Part shown: in pieces, positions 23,946-34,653 of the stretch | Layout of the letters: every line of letters begins with the position of its first letter | Numbering within the stretch: position 1 is the stretch's first letter | Assembly: GCA_950295325.1 (NCBI GenBank) | Contig: OX485807.1 | Location: 43,614,440 to 43,678,439, forward strand | DNA length: 64,000 nucleotides | Source of the DNA: Polytrichum commune | Lineage: Eukaryota; Streptophyta; Polytrichopsida; Polytrichales; Polytrichaceae | Direction of reading: 5' to 3' | Notes under the pieces: model-generated | Told to the model about the DNA's origin: nothing | Database searches by the model: none | What the model saw: only the letters and a program-made list of their open reading frames with translations | Program-made: the position numbers and the translations under genes

Positions 23946-26202
23946 CAGATTTGTTTATAATTGGTTCTCCAGATTTTTTTTCACAAGGGTTTATCCTTAT
24001 GCTCCAAGCTTTATTGCATGGTTCTGTAAGGCGAGAGGCAACAATGCCAAGGATCATTAATGTATCTATGAGATGAAACTGATGATACCTTGTGTAGAGT
24101 ACGAGGTTTATGTGACCAAGGATATCATGTAAGGTTGTCCTTTTGCTTGTAGTTAATAGAACCTAAAAGAGCATTGTAGTGGCATTGAGTAATTGCAGAG
24201 TGCAAGTAACAAGGTACAAGAGTTGAAAGGGATATCTCTATTTTAGTCTAGAGTCTGGAGAACAGGACCTTTTCATTATGTAATAGAAGACTGTAACAGA
24301 AGGTTTAGAGTCTCCATGCAGACAAGCCCACTCAACCCTGTTTTGAGCAAATTTTTGGTATGTAGTCTTCAAGAATCTTGAAGTTCAAATTTATTTACAG
24401 TCATTCCAAGTGCAGAAAACAACACTGCTAGGTGTTAGTGAAGACTCTCATCTTTCACAAGATGGATGCAACATAGAAGTATCGTAGGCTTTTGTTTCTT
24501 ATGCTCATTTTAAGTAAGAAGTCATTTCTATCAATAATGCTGTTAACAAATTCGAATTATAACAGCACATGGCTCACAAATCCATATATAAGGCGTGTGT
24601 TCCTTTCTTATGTTTCTGGACTGATGAGAAACCTGAGGCACGCGGTGTGCTCTTGGGCTACTGAAATCCTTTCATGATACTCATGTTGTGAGTAATCTAT
24701 TATCCCACATCGGCCCTGGCAATATGAATCAATTACTGCTCCAGCTCCAAGTTGGTCGGGCAAACTACAGATTTTGCAAGTACTGCAACTATGATATTGA
24801 GAAGGTGGAAGTGCATTTTTTGTTTATTTTTGCTACACTGTGGATTGCGTTTTAGCACTTTTAGTGACATATTTGTGGGTCACGAGACTTTCTTGAGCAT
24901 TCTTAGGGCCAAGTTCCACGTGCCAGTCCCAGTCTGTTTTTTTTTTTAATAAATGGGTGGGCCGGTGAAAAGAGGGTGGTGCCATGTGCCCATCCTTCTC
25001 ACCCAAGGACTGGTACCCCCCATGGATGGGTGTCCCACATTTTGTGTTGTGCAAGAACGGGTGTCAAAGGACCGGCCGTCCTAACGGTCACAAGAAGGAC
25101 ATGTGACACGGCGTTAGAAAGCTCCGGTGACCGGATCGGCTGGTCACATAGGGTACACCCTTGGATACTAAAGGCCACTTTGTTCTTCTAGTCCTTTTTA
25201 TTGAGGAGTACTCCTAGGGAACGTGTATTTTATGATGTTTTTAGAATCTAGATTTATTTTTTGATGTTCTTAGAAACACTCATGAAATATTTAAAAGACT
25301 ATTTTGGTATCATTTAGGTGTCACATTTACGTTTTGTTAAAACAAACAAATGATTATTTCACTTTATGTAGTGGTTACATTGACAATTAGATTATGAATT
25401 AACGGTATAAACTTAAAAAAAAACTCTATGTATCAGTACATGCAATGTTGACAACCACTCGCCTCACTCTAATTACCCAAACAACAATCCAGCAAAGAAT
25501 AGGCCATTTACTTACCAAAACCCGGGGCACTTAGGTATAGTCCATACTCTTGCATTTAATTTTAAAAAATTAGTGTAACTTGAAATTTACAATGTAGTCA
25601 ACATTAATTAAGATTGTTGACATTCTTAGATTAATTATGATTTTAAATTAGGTTAACTTGCTATAGCCTTTTACCCAATCTTGGCCAAAGTAATCAGAAT
25701 ATTCTTGGATTGCGTCAATAAGCTAAACCACATATTGACAATCACATGAGCAATCTCTCTTCTGTAATAATTCAATTATTCTTTTTTTGCCATTTTTTGC
25801 CCTTGTATTAGGAAAGAAGTCGGACTAGATCAAGATATAAATTGGCCCAATAATAGTGTATTATACCCCCCAAACCGGAATTTTGTGGAGCAAGAAGATC
25901 TAGTGGTTAACCAAAATCTCGTGGAATCCATGAGATCACGCATTGTGAATGGACTAGTCAGATCATCATATATTGTTTAACTGGGAGGTCATAGTAGTAT
26001 AAATGACGAGCCGGCTAGCTCGTCGAATGCAAATACTATTGGCCCAACACATGATGAGATTATAGATGTATTAGAAACTCATCATGATAGTGAGGAAAGA
26101 GTATCATTGATGGATTCCACATCTCAATATGTGGAGGACAACATTACTTTTGAGAACTCCGACACATTCAGCCATGACGCTCCAATTACAAGCTTCAATT
26201 GG
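23946..26202. other. Intergenic between the Nudix gene and the Harbinger element
   Basis: Nudix 3' flank, then AT-rich sequence. ATCCCACATCG at 24702-24712 matches the plant snRNA upstream sequence element, but the same string is common near plant LTR ends and no snRNA body follows. From about 25840 to 26202 plus-strand sequence has coding-like stretches that appear to continue after the Harbinger element (see 31462-31695). Confidence 0.45.
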
Positions 26203-26548
26203 TATGTTCACACATCCTGTCGGCTGTGGCAGGGAACTCCAATTTTAGTTTAAAATAACATCCCCGCAGATCCCTCCGTGCAGGCAGGGTGGGCTAACTT
26301 CACAGCCATCTCGAGATGGCAGGGAAGCTAGAAACGAGTAGGGTGATGTGCTGGAAGAGCTAGGGAGGGTAAAAGCAGGTGAAAACCTGTTGGATGAAGT
26401 TCGTTCGGGTTCCGGATGGAGGGTGAATCATCGTGGAGCTTGTGGTGTTGTCGCAGTAAAACATTATGAGTGAGGTTTGCTGGTTTGTGATTCAGTTCGG
26501 GTCTCTTGTGCTCTATCTTATGAGTACCTGAAAATTTCCACTTAACTA

Positions 26549-26743
26549 CCGTAGGTTCATAGCTGGTCCGACACTAAATAATTCAAAAAAAAAGGTTGGA
26601 TTTTTTGGAAATTATCACTTAATGTTGTTGAAAATGTAGCAAAAGTTGAAATTTTTTCTTTTTTCTTTTTTTAGCCGAATGCAATTTTTCCACTTTAATT
26701 AATTATTCGACTAACATGTGTTGAACTTGCTATGAACCTACGG
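26549..26743. mobile_element. 195-bp MITE flanked by TA, short form of the 34.7-kb element
   Basis: Starts CCGTAGGTTCATAGC and ends in its complement, flanked by TA on both sides (26547-26548, 26744-26745) as in Tc1/mariner-type insertions. Its two ends match the two ends of the element at 34654-35593 over 40-50 bp, in inverted order, so it is an internally deleted relative. Nested within the Harbinger element. Confidence 0.8.
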
Positions 26744-27262
26744 TATTGCTTGAAAACTTTTGCACTGTTGTTGTGCCATTGTGACCCTTGTATTGTAGAA
26801 GACCCGATTTATCTATCTTGAGGTATTTACAAGTTACCAAATCAATTATTAGTGCGCTCAAAGGCTCACAATGTGCAGAACTTTGCTAGAACTTTGATAC
26901 TGTACCCATTGCCTCCAATTTTTCCAAAGTAGATTTGAAATATTGGAAAACTATTGTGAGCAACATTTGGTGGAGTTTTCTGTTGGTTTTGTGATTAACA
27001 AGTTGATTGTTGCTAGGACTAATAACTAATTTGGAAACTGTTAAATTAGCAAGAGCAATACCAAATACTAGCTAACTTATAATTACAAATTGTTCAGCAA
27101 TTACACCATTCAAATGAAAAATATGATTTGAGATTTAGAAGAACGTTGAATATTGATTTTATTTCTTTAAAATGAAATATATGAATTGATATTCAAAAAA
27201 TAATAATTAAAGTTGACTCAAACAATCTAACACCAAAATTATTTCGATGCATAATGTTTTCT

Positions 27263-28537
27263 TTACCACACCTGAAATAATGCCTCCCTTTCTCTTTTAC
27301 CCATCCTTTTAGACTGTTCCTCTAAAGGTGTTGGAACAACATTATCTGGTTTCAAACTATTAGGTTTATCATCAATGAGGTGATCCCTTCCCACGTTCCC
27401 AATACCAATACAGAAATTGTGTAGTATACAACAAGCTGTAATGATAGTTGGAGCATATTTTAAACCACAATTCAAATTTTTAAGAATGGACCATTTGTTT
27501 TTGAGTATGCCAAAAGCGTTTTCAATCCTCGCTCTTCCAGATCTTCAGCTCGAATCAAATGTGTTCCGTTGTTTAGTGCTAGTACCTTTGGCCATGTAAC
27601 ACTTCAATAATCCCACTCGAATGGGATATGCAGAGTCACCCAGTAAATAGGGATGTACAACTGTTTTTTGTTTATCAGCAAGTTGAAATTGTAGTTTGTT
27701 AGGGAGTTCATCATTCTGCATCCTCTGCCAAATGGAAGACATCCTTAGATGTCTTGCATCATGAGTACCGCCAGGGGAACGCACACATACATCTAGAAAC
27801 CGTCGTTGATGATCACAAATTCCTTGCAGAAGTACAGAGTGGGAGTGGTGCCGATTATAGTAATCATCAGGAACTTGTTGAAGTGTTGGTTTTTTAGTCA
27901 ACACAATACGAGAACCGTCAATTGCCCCCCACATATATGGAATATTTGTCATTTCTTCAAAGCCATCCATAATTGTCTGTAATTCTTGTCCTTCGGGGAT
28001 TTTAATATATTTATCATAAAAGTTATCCACTAATACTTCACAAATCATGTGGGTGTACTTAGAAGAAGTAGACGCACCAATTCCAAGAAAGGATCATGTT
28101 CTTCTGACAACTCCACCGAAAGCAAGTCTATGGATTGCCACCCCCAATGCTTTTGCTGCTGGAATTGCACCTCTCCAACGTGTATCCTTTTTTTGAATAA
28201 AAGGTTTCAACATTTCCAATAACTGCATAAATTGGGAATGTGACAACTTGAAATCCCTCTTGTAACGTTTTTGCAAGAGTTCAGGTTGGTTAGTTAGATA
28301 CTGACCTTGATAAACTTCATTCCATTGTGTTTGTGATCGATATTCCATCCACATAACTTGATTTGGGTTCCAATACCGTCGAGGTGGAAACACACTTGTC
28401 ATAGCCAGTGGTATACTAAATATGAGAAGAAAAACACGTAGTTTATAAGTACTTTCCATAGAAGAATTTTCAAACAACATAAATAGTAACATCAAAAGGT
28501 TTCTACGTGCTATTGAATTTCTAAATTGTCTTGCCAT
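27263..28537 (-). pseudogene. Harbinger transposase, two in-frame UGA stops
   Basis: A 424-codon frame starting ATG at 28537 (MARQFRNSIARR). The N-terminal part has YLTNQPELLQKRYKRDFKLS and IHRLAFGG; the DDE_Tnp_4 core has MWGAIDGSRI (first Asp), LQGICDHQRRFLDVCVRSPG, GTHDARHLR, YLLGDSAYP (second Asp) and RIENAFGILKNKW (Glu), followed by ITACCILHNFCI. The full DDE triad is present. The frame is interrupted only by TGA at 28096-28094 and at 27547-27545, each readable as a former CGA arginine codon. Otherwise co-linear, without frameshifts. Confidence 0.9.
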
Positions 28538-28733
28538 GATTACTAGTTATCAAGATGAATAGGTTTTTAATAAATATATTTATATTCAAACAGATAGTAT
28601 CAAAATGTTAAGTAATAAAGACCAAGGGCTCTTTAAATTAAAATTGACACTTTTACTTGACAAAACTATGGGCATCCAAAAATTTGATATAAACTAAACT
28701 ATGAGCATGAAAATATAATACATGAAGTAAAAG

Positions 28734-29019
28734 CTCGGGGAGTTCACTCCCTCTTATATTTTGCATACACGTGCGTTCGGGACCTATTTATTGGGGGGGT
28801 TATTTACCTTGCAAAAAAAATTATAAGGTGATGGTATTCTACATGTAAAAAGCCTGAAAATGTTATATGTGATGGTATTTTACATGTGAACATGTTTCAG
28901 TATTTTAAAATCCCCTATTTTACATGTACATTTTTTACAAAATTTATCTACAATGAATATATTGGACCTTATTTTTTATCGCACGTTGTTCTATGAGTTT
29001 CGCCAGTGAACTCCCCGAG
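28734..29019. mobile_element. 286-bp MITE with 8-bp target duplication (hAT-like), nested in Harbinger
   Basis: Terminal inverted repeat CTCGGGGAGTTCACT at 28734-28748 and its complement at 29005-29019. Both sides carry the 8-bp direct repeat AGTAAAAG (28726-28733 and 29020-29027), the duplication size of hAT elements. No coding capacity; AT-rich interior. It sits in the space between the divergent transposase and Myb genes. Confidence 0.85.
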
Positions 29020-29389
29020 AGTAAAAGTTGAACTGTAGACCATTTTACTTTGACATTGATTTTTATTCCTAAAATATATCACACTCTTTATTAAACCACA
29101 TTTTACTTTACAAAATCACTTTTACTATATTAAAATATTTATGGAATTAGAAGTCAAGTTCAATATAACTTTTAATATGCATCTCTTATTTTAAAAAATA
29201 TAGTAAAAGGCTACTCAGTATATAAACCTATATACACATGTCTTTTCATATATGATTCTTGTTGTGTTGTATTTCTTTTCATCTATTTTTCTTGTTGAGT
29301 GGGATGTGGGAATGTGAACAATATGGGGTGTGGGAATGTTCAGAATGATGGGGTGAATACCCGTAGTAAAGTACAAAATATTGGGGTGA

Positions 29390-30160
29390 GAACTCGAAGT
29401 CGATCGGTCACTGAAAGGTGGTTCAGGAGTTGGTTCCGTGGAAGATAATATTGGAAAAACTACATGTCGTGGAGAGAAGTGGACTAAAGGTGAAGTTGAA
29501 GCATTGTTGGACGCATATGAATATAATTGTGTCGAATCGGAGAGACCTAACCATGGCAAATTGCAGTGGGAGTATTGTGCAAACGAGGTGAATAACAGAC
29601 CTGGGAGGCCGAAGAATGCATTCTTCCGAGATGCTAAACAATGCAAAACCAAGATGGATACACTACGACATGAATACAAGAATTTGAAGCTCAAAGAGGG
29701 GAAGAGTGGTTCAGGTTCTATTGATTGGCCCGATTATTTGAAGCGACTGGACAAGATTTTGGGGAGCAACCCTAAGACCGCGGGTGTTGATGGAGCTCGT
29801 GATGGCGGCAAGAAAGCTTCAAAATTGGGCCAAGATCTAAATAAAGATCCTCCCGAATTGGTGAGTGAGAAGAAGAAAGAAGAAAAACAAGAAGATGGAG
29901 TAACTGGACAAGCCATCAATAAACCCAAGAAAGACTTCAATGATTTCCCGCTTAAACCTTTTGAAAAAGCTTATTTGGAACAAAATCAAAAATCTCTTGA
30001 TACTTTATTTAAATTAGAAATGGATAAAATGGAATTGGATAGAGGAAGACAAAAATTGCAGGAGGCTTTGGTAGCTGCCATTGTGGAGAAGATGAAGACA
30101 GTAGTGGAGGTGTGGGAACTAAAAAGCGGAAGAAACCAGAAGATGAAGACATTAGTGTAA
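29390..30160 (+). CDS. Myb/trihelix-like DNA-binding protein of the Harbinger element (probably incomplete)
   Basis: Open frame from 29390 to the TAA at 30158-30160. An acidic N-terminus leads into a SANT/trihelix domain: KWTKGEVEALLDAYEYN, LQWEYCANEVNNRPG, KTKMDTLRHEYKNLK, with conserved Trp and Leu spacing. A charged linker and a C-terminal coiled coil (LFKLEMDKMELDRGRQKLQ) follow. Harbinger elements encode such a partner to bring transposase to the nucleus and the TIRs. No ATG lies near the domain start (first possible start is GTG at 29438), so an upstream exon or a lost start is likely. Near its end, from about 30085, the +2 frame becomes the Ulp1-like frame. Confidence 0.75.
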   Translation, partial: ELEVDRSLKGGSGVGSVEDNIGKTTCRGEKWTKGEVEALLDAYEYNCVESERPNHGKLQWEYCANEVNNRPGRPKNAFFRDAKQCKTKMDTLRHEYKNLKLKEGKSGSGSIDWPDYLKRLDKILGSNPKTAGVDGARDGGKKASKLGQDLNKDPPELVSEKKKEEKQEDGVTGQAINKPKKDFNDFPLKPFEKAYLEQNQKSLDTLFKLEMDKMELDRGRQKLQEALVAAIVEKMKTVVEVWELKSGRNQKMKTLV

Positions 30161-30750
30161 ATGAGGCTCGAGATCCGGATGAATCTGACGCAACTTGGTG
30201 GATACGAAAATATCAATTGCAATGGAGACATAGAGATGAATTGAAGCAACCAAGTGCATGGTTGGGAGATGAACATATTAATGCAGCCATGGACATCTTG
30301 TGAAATTCTAAATTGAGGCACAAAGGATTTCAACGTGGAGTTTATGCTACCGAGCAGTATAAAAGTGTCACACTACCATGTTTACAACAATTATATCTGA
30401 GAGGCAATCATTGGGCTCTTGCTTATATAAATCCTCACATACATTCCTGTAAGTTATATGATTCAGCAAGGTGCCTCTCACTTTATGGAACTTCAGAGCA
30501 TGAAGCGCTATTGCAAAGGGCCATTGATGTAGGAGCAACTCGCATGGAATGGGCTAATGTACAACAACAATCGGATAGTTCATCTTGTGGTTTATATGTT
30601 ATTGCGTATGCTGTTGATATTGCTTATGATATAGACCCTACAAGAGTTAATTATATTGAACAAGAAATGAGGAAACATTTCTTGTTTTGTTTGGATAGAG
30701 AGATGTTAAAACCCTTTCCAAGACATGTTGGAATTGATATTGAAGTGTGA
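30085..30750 (+). pseudogene. Ulp1-like (C48) cysteine protease remnant carried by the Harbinger element
   Basis: One frame reads EDEDSSGGVGTKKRKKPEDED, then WLGDEHINAAMDIL, then an in-frame TGA at 30301-30303, then GVYATEQY, RGNHWALAYIN (catalytic His-Trp), KLYDSARC (Asp) and QQQSDSSSCGLYVIAYA (Gln and catalytic Cys), ending at TGA 30748-30750. These are the ordered active-site motifs of Ulp1/SENP deSUMOylases, with the WL.D..I introductory motif. The single stop is readable as former CGA. The protein overlaps the end of the Myb frame by about 75 nt in another frame. Confidence 0.8.
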
Positions 30751-31461
30751 ATAGGGGTTTTATTTATCTACATATTAGTACTAAAATTTTGACTTAAAAT
30801 TAATACTATATGTCTTACTTGGATTTAGTAGCAAAGACTTTCTAGTGGTCTTTTTTAATCTAAAAATTTGAAATGTAAATGAAAAAATCACTATATTCGT
30901 TAATTTAGGACTTTTTCGGCATTTTGAGACAATTACAAATATAAGAACATGGATAAAATCACACAAATATTGGAGAATGTTGTAAGATACATATACTTTG
31001 AAGCGGGTGTTCATATCAAGAACCTAATTAAGAACTCATATCAAGATGGTTTAGGTAGGACGACCCAAACATTACACCATGTTCTTGTGGTCCATGTATT
31101 AAGTTGAGACAAGAGAAAGTCTCAAATTAACGAATATAGTGATAAAACAAATAAAAACATATTAGTTTCGGTTGTAAACATTTCTTTATGGTGGAATAAA
31201 AATAATTGAAAGGGATCAGGAGGTACATCCAAGTTCTAACCACACTCCAACATCTAACTACACTCCAAGTTCTAGTAGCCGGAACTCAAATCTAACCCAC
31301 ACTATTGTCAATGGACAATGTTGGATGAATGAGAACTCTCGCGACTTACTACCCAAGTAAAAAAAAAATGCCTAAAGGGGAGGATATTCAACCTACCTGC
31401 TGGCAGGATGTGGCAGGCAGGCACAGGGTGCCTGCCACAGCCGGCAGGATGTGTGAACATA

Positions 31462-31695
31462 GTCAATATTGAGTCCAACTTCAAGCACGTTGACGCAACA
31501 CCTTCGACTTGGAGCTATGATGAGGCAACATCAAATTATGGGTCATCTGGAGTCACATTTAATAATCCATTAGAGCTAGATAATTTTCCCTATGCTCGTA
31601 CGGATTCAACCCCTTCCTCAAACTCTTCGATTTCCATGTTTATAGCAACATTCTACCTTCCTGGCAGCATTCCCAAGTTTTTTTTAATTGAATAA
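31462..31695 (+). other. Right half of an open frame interrupted by the Harbinger insertion
   Basis: Immediately after the right TIR an open frame reads VNIESNFKHVDATPSTWSY, then a Ser/Thr/Asn-rich stretch to a stop at 31695. Before the left TIR a similar composition is open from about 26002 to 26202 (DEIIDVLETHHDSEERV ... DAPITSFNW). Together they look like one low-complexity reading frame split by the transposon. No family recognised. Confidence 0.4.
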
Positions 31696-32268
31696 TATTA
31701 TTTGAAAATAAGTTTTTCCAAGAATGTTTAAGTATTTGCCATTTTTCTTTCTCTAATTGATCAAAATATAAGGCTCGTTGTCGACTAGAAAGATTTACAA
31801 TAAGTTCCTAATTAAAATATGATACCCCAAATTAACCCTAGGGCACCAAATAAAATAATACATGCCCAACAAAAATTACTTATTCTCCGAGATCCTATTA
31901 TAGATTCTCCTCGAAGCCAATCAGATTGGTAATTCATAATAAATTCTCCTTAAATTTCTTAGATTTGATAACACAAAATATTCATAACCAAAATATTTTG
32001 TATTTGGTAAGTTTTCTTTATTTTAAATATATATAAATAAAGATAAAATTTAAATATATTTTAAATAAAGATTTTTTATTAATATGATTAAATATTAAAA
32101 AAACTTAATTATATAAATATATTTTTAACAGAGTTAGATTTTTATTCTAATCATTTTTTTAAAATTTTAACTAATGCAGTTACTTTACTAATAATAGTTG
32201 AAGTAATTTTTTTACCTTTTTTAATAAAATTATTATTTTCTATTAAAATTGAAGAAGCAAAAATTTAT
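31696..32268. other. Very AT-rich stretch, possibly part of the plastid DNA insert
   Basis: AT content rises sharply from about 31950. A plus-strand frame (about 32161-32280) encodes a hydrophobic stretch rich in Ile/Leu, plastid-like in composition, but I could not assign a gene. Confidence 0.3.
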
Positions 32269-32355
32269 TTAAAATTCCATACCAAGGTTAGCACGGTTGA
32301 TGATATCAGCCCAAGTATTAATTACACGACCTTGATTATCAACAATAGATTGGTG
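32269..32355 (-). pseudogene. psbA: psbA fragment (plastid DNA in the nucleus)
   Basis: Minus strand reads [18 protein letters not shown] then NRANLGME, the D1 protein near its C-terminus, ending in an abnormal Phe and stop (TAA at 32271-32269). Only about 28 codons remain. Joined directly to a psbC fragment. Confidence 0.9.
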
Positions 32356-32361
32356 CCAAGG

Positions 32362-32455
32362 TTGTATATCTTTTTTTTAATTTACTTAAATCTAATCCAT
32401 TAGGACTTCTTAAAGGATCTAACCATGAAGCGCGAAGATCCCAAAAACGCATGGT
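32362..32455 (-). pseudogene. psbC: psbC fragment (CP43)
   Basis: Minus strand reads [20 protein letters not shown] then LDLSKLKK, matching CP43 apart from a few substitutions. An A-run at its downstream edge has shifted the frame just before the psbA join. psbC and psbA are not normally fused, so the fragments were rearranged. Confidence 0.88.
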
Positions 32456-32510
32456 TTGGGAAGAGGTAATTTTATTTGAATAAAAATAAAATAGACTCAT
32501 CCACTTTCAT

Positions 32511-32543
32511 CCGACGAGTTCCGGATTCGAGCCCCGGGCACCC
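32511..32543 (+). pseudogene. trnK: Plastid trnK-UUU 3' exon fragment
   Basis: CCGACGAGTTCCGGATTCGA followed by GCCCCGGGCACCC closely matches the 3' exon of plastid trnK (T arm with GTTCGA-like loop and acceptor 3' strand), with a few substitutions and a shortened acceptor. Opposite orientation to the flanking plastid fragments. Confidence 0.75.
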
Positions 32544-32885
32544 GATCTGTCATGATTCCTTGAGATGTTGAAAAAATAATTATTCTCATTCCACCTAAAA
32601 CTTTAGGAATTTCTTTATGACCACAATACATTCTTAAACCTGGTTTACTAATACGTCCTAAAGTTGTTATCTAAGGTTTTTTTTCCTTTATATTTTAAAG
32701 TAAATTTTAAAAAATAGTTTTTATTTTCTTGATGCTCTCTAAAATTATCTATAAAAACCCTTTTGTAAAAGGATTTTTCCAATGTTTTTACTAATATTAG
32801 TAGCTGGCACTTGAACTGTTTTTGTTTTTCTTAAATTTGCGTTTCGTATAGATGTAATCATATTAGCAATGGTATCATTATCCAT
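32544..32885 (-). pseudogene. rps8: Plastid rps8 pseudogene
   Basis: Starts ATG at 32885, reading [17 protein letters not shown], then [20 protein letters not shown], with stops and frame breaks in the middle, then [20 protein letters not shown] and [12 protein letters not shown]. This is plastid ribosomal protein uS8 with a decayed middle and missing C-terminus. The 5' portion is bryophyte-like in my recollection of the family. Confidence 0.9.
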
Positions 32886-34653
32886 GAAAATCCCCTTTTA
32901 CTATTGATATAAATAAGTTTTTTAAACTTGTTAAAAAGTTTCTAGAGAAAAAAATAAATTTAAATTTTTAGTTATTTTTGTTAAATTTGAAATAGAAAAA
33001 ATTGGAATAAAAATCATTAAAAATATATATATTAATAAAAAATTTGATTATCAAGTTATTTTAAAATAAAAAATCAAATTTATTATTTATTTAAATGATA
33101 TCTTTATTTTTAATTAAATTTTAAAATATAATCGTAAATACAATTGTAAATATGCAAATGTCATCAAATTGTTTAACGAGAATATTTTGTGACCAAAGTT
33201 GAAAATAAGATTTTGAAAGAATAGCGCACCTGATCACAATATCAATCTGCTCGTTATGCATATCCAAACGAATAATTTCATTTAGATCATGGAATCCTCT
33301 TTGCCAAAACATTTGATTACACCCTGTTATTTTAAGTTACAGTCTAAATGTATCAAGAAAATCCAAAGCATAATTATCACTTTGATGTTTTTGCAAGCCC
33401 AAATTTTGTGTAAGCTAAACCACATATTGACAATCACATGAGGAATCTCTCCTCTGTAATAATTCAATTATTCTATGAGGCAAACCCTAGACCATGTAAC
33501 AAACCCTAAACCATGTAAACGCATGTTATTTTGCAAATCTATTTACGCAAAAATAATGAACTATGTGTTTTTACTTTAAATTTATTCTACCGTTATCTTA
33601 ATTCTAGTCAATATATACTAATGATGGCTTATGTCACGTGTCGGGTTTATTAAAAAAATGTATCAAAAATAACTTATGAGCAATGTACAATGATGATCTC
33701 CACTAAAAAAGTAATATGTATAAATATTTCCATATTCTCATAGATGACAATAGTACCAACCTACGCATATCAACAACACATAATTTGGAATTCATTCAAT
33801 AAATGTATGAAAATTGATGTGCAAATCAAATATGAAAAGTTAAATGATGATGACCTCCATTGCCGGTGACCTTCATAAAGTGTCATGTCTTATCACTCAC
33901 CAAATTTAGTTAGAAAGTAGGAAATCGAAATAAACCGGCACCCCACATAGAAGTACCCCTCCATAAAATGGGTGACGTTACCCATTTTTTGGATGATGTC
34001 ACCCGTTTCTCACCCATTTAAACAACGGACCGGAACTGACACATGGAACCTGGCCTTTAGAAGTCTTTGAGGCTGGAAGCTGGACAGACAAATTATTTAA
34101 ATCCCCAGTCTAAAGTGATATGTTCACGACTCACATTGATGGTTTGGCATTTGAATTTAGGTTGCACCATAGGTATCATGAAAGTTAGCCAACTTCCATG
34201 CAAGTCGAGTGTACACCATGAGACTAAAGAGGAACAAAATAGGTTTAGGGTGCCACATTCATATGTTCAGGGACTTCAAATGCATGGTTGTGTGGTAGAT
34301 AGCTTCGGTTTGAAATATAGTGTTGGTTTTGGGTCCCTATATTTGTGATTGTGGTACATAGTGTTGGTTTTGGGTGTCTACCTTAGTCCAAAGAATTTTC
34401 GTCTAGGACGGGGAACAATGTGAGCCTCTCCAAAAAAATCATGGTTGTTTCTTTTGTTATCTGGCTGGTAATGCCAACCATGTGCAAATGTGGAAAATTA
34501 GTTGCCCAACAAATGTCCAAAATGTTTGGTTATGTTAAATATGGGCAATAGATGTACTTATTACATACTACAAGAGTGTCATTGAAAAAGAATAGATCAT
34601 TAGGAGAAAATATTACCCCTCCCCCCACCACACACACACTCACGCTTCATATA
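32886..34653. other. AT-rich intergenic region
   Basis: The first ~200 bp are extremely AT-rich and may belong to the plastid insert. The string TAAACCACATATTGACAATCACATGAG at about 33415 also occurs near 25722, so a dispersed repeat is present in both places. No gene recognised. Confidence 0.4.

Larger units (their letters stand above)
26203..31461. mobile_element. PIF/Harbinger DNA transposon with three genes, 5.26 kb
   Basis: Bounded by a 31-bp terminal inverted repeat starting TATGTTCACACATCCTG (left 26203; right ends 31461) with one mismatch. Inside are a DDE transposase (minus), a Myb/trihelix-like gene (plus) and a Ulp1-like cysteine protease (plus), divergently arranged. Only TA is shared at the outer ends, so the target duplication is not resolved; Harbinger elements usually duplicate 3 bp. 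Two younger MITEs (26549-26743 and 28734-29019) are nested within it, and coding frames are damaged, so the copy is old and inactive. Confidence 0.85.

Noticed and set aside
24702-24712. ATCCCACATCG, snRNA upstream element
   Set aside because: No TATA at the expected distance and no snRNA or 7SL body downstream; the string is common near plant LTR ends.
29215-29694. 159-codon minus-strand ORF
   Set aside because: Antisense to the Myb/trihelix domain of the Harbinger element.
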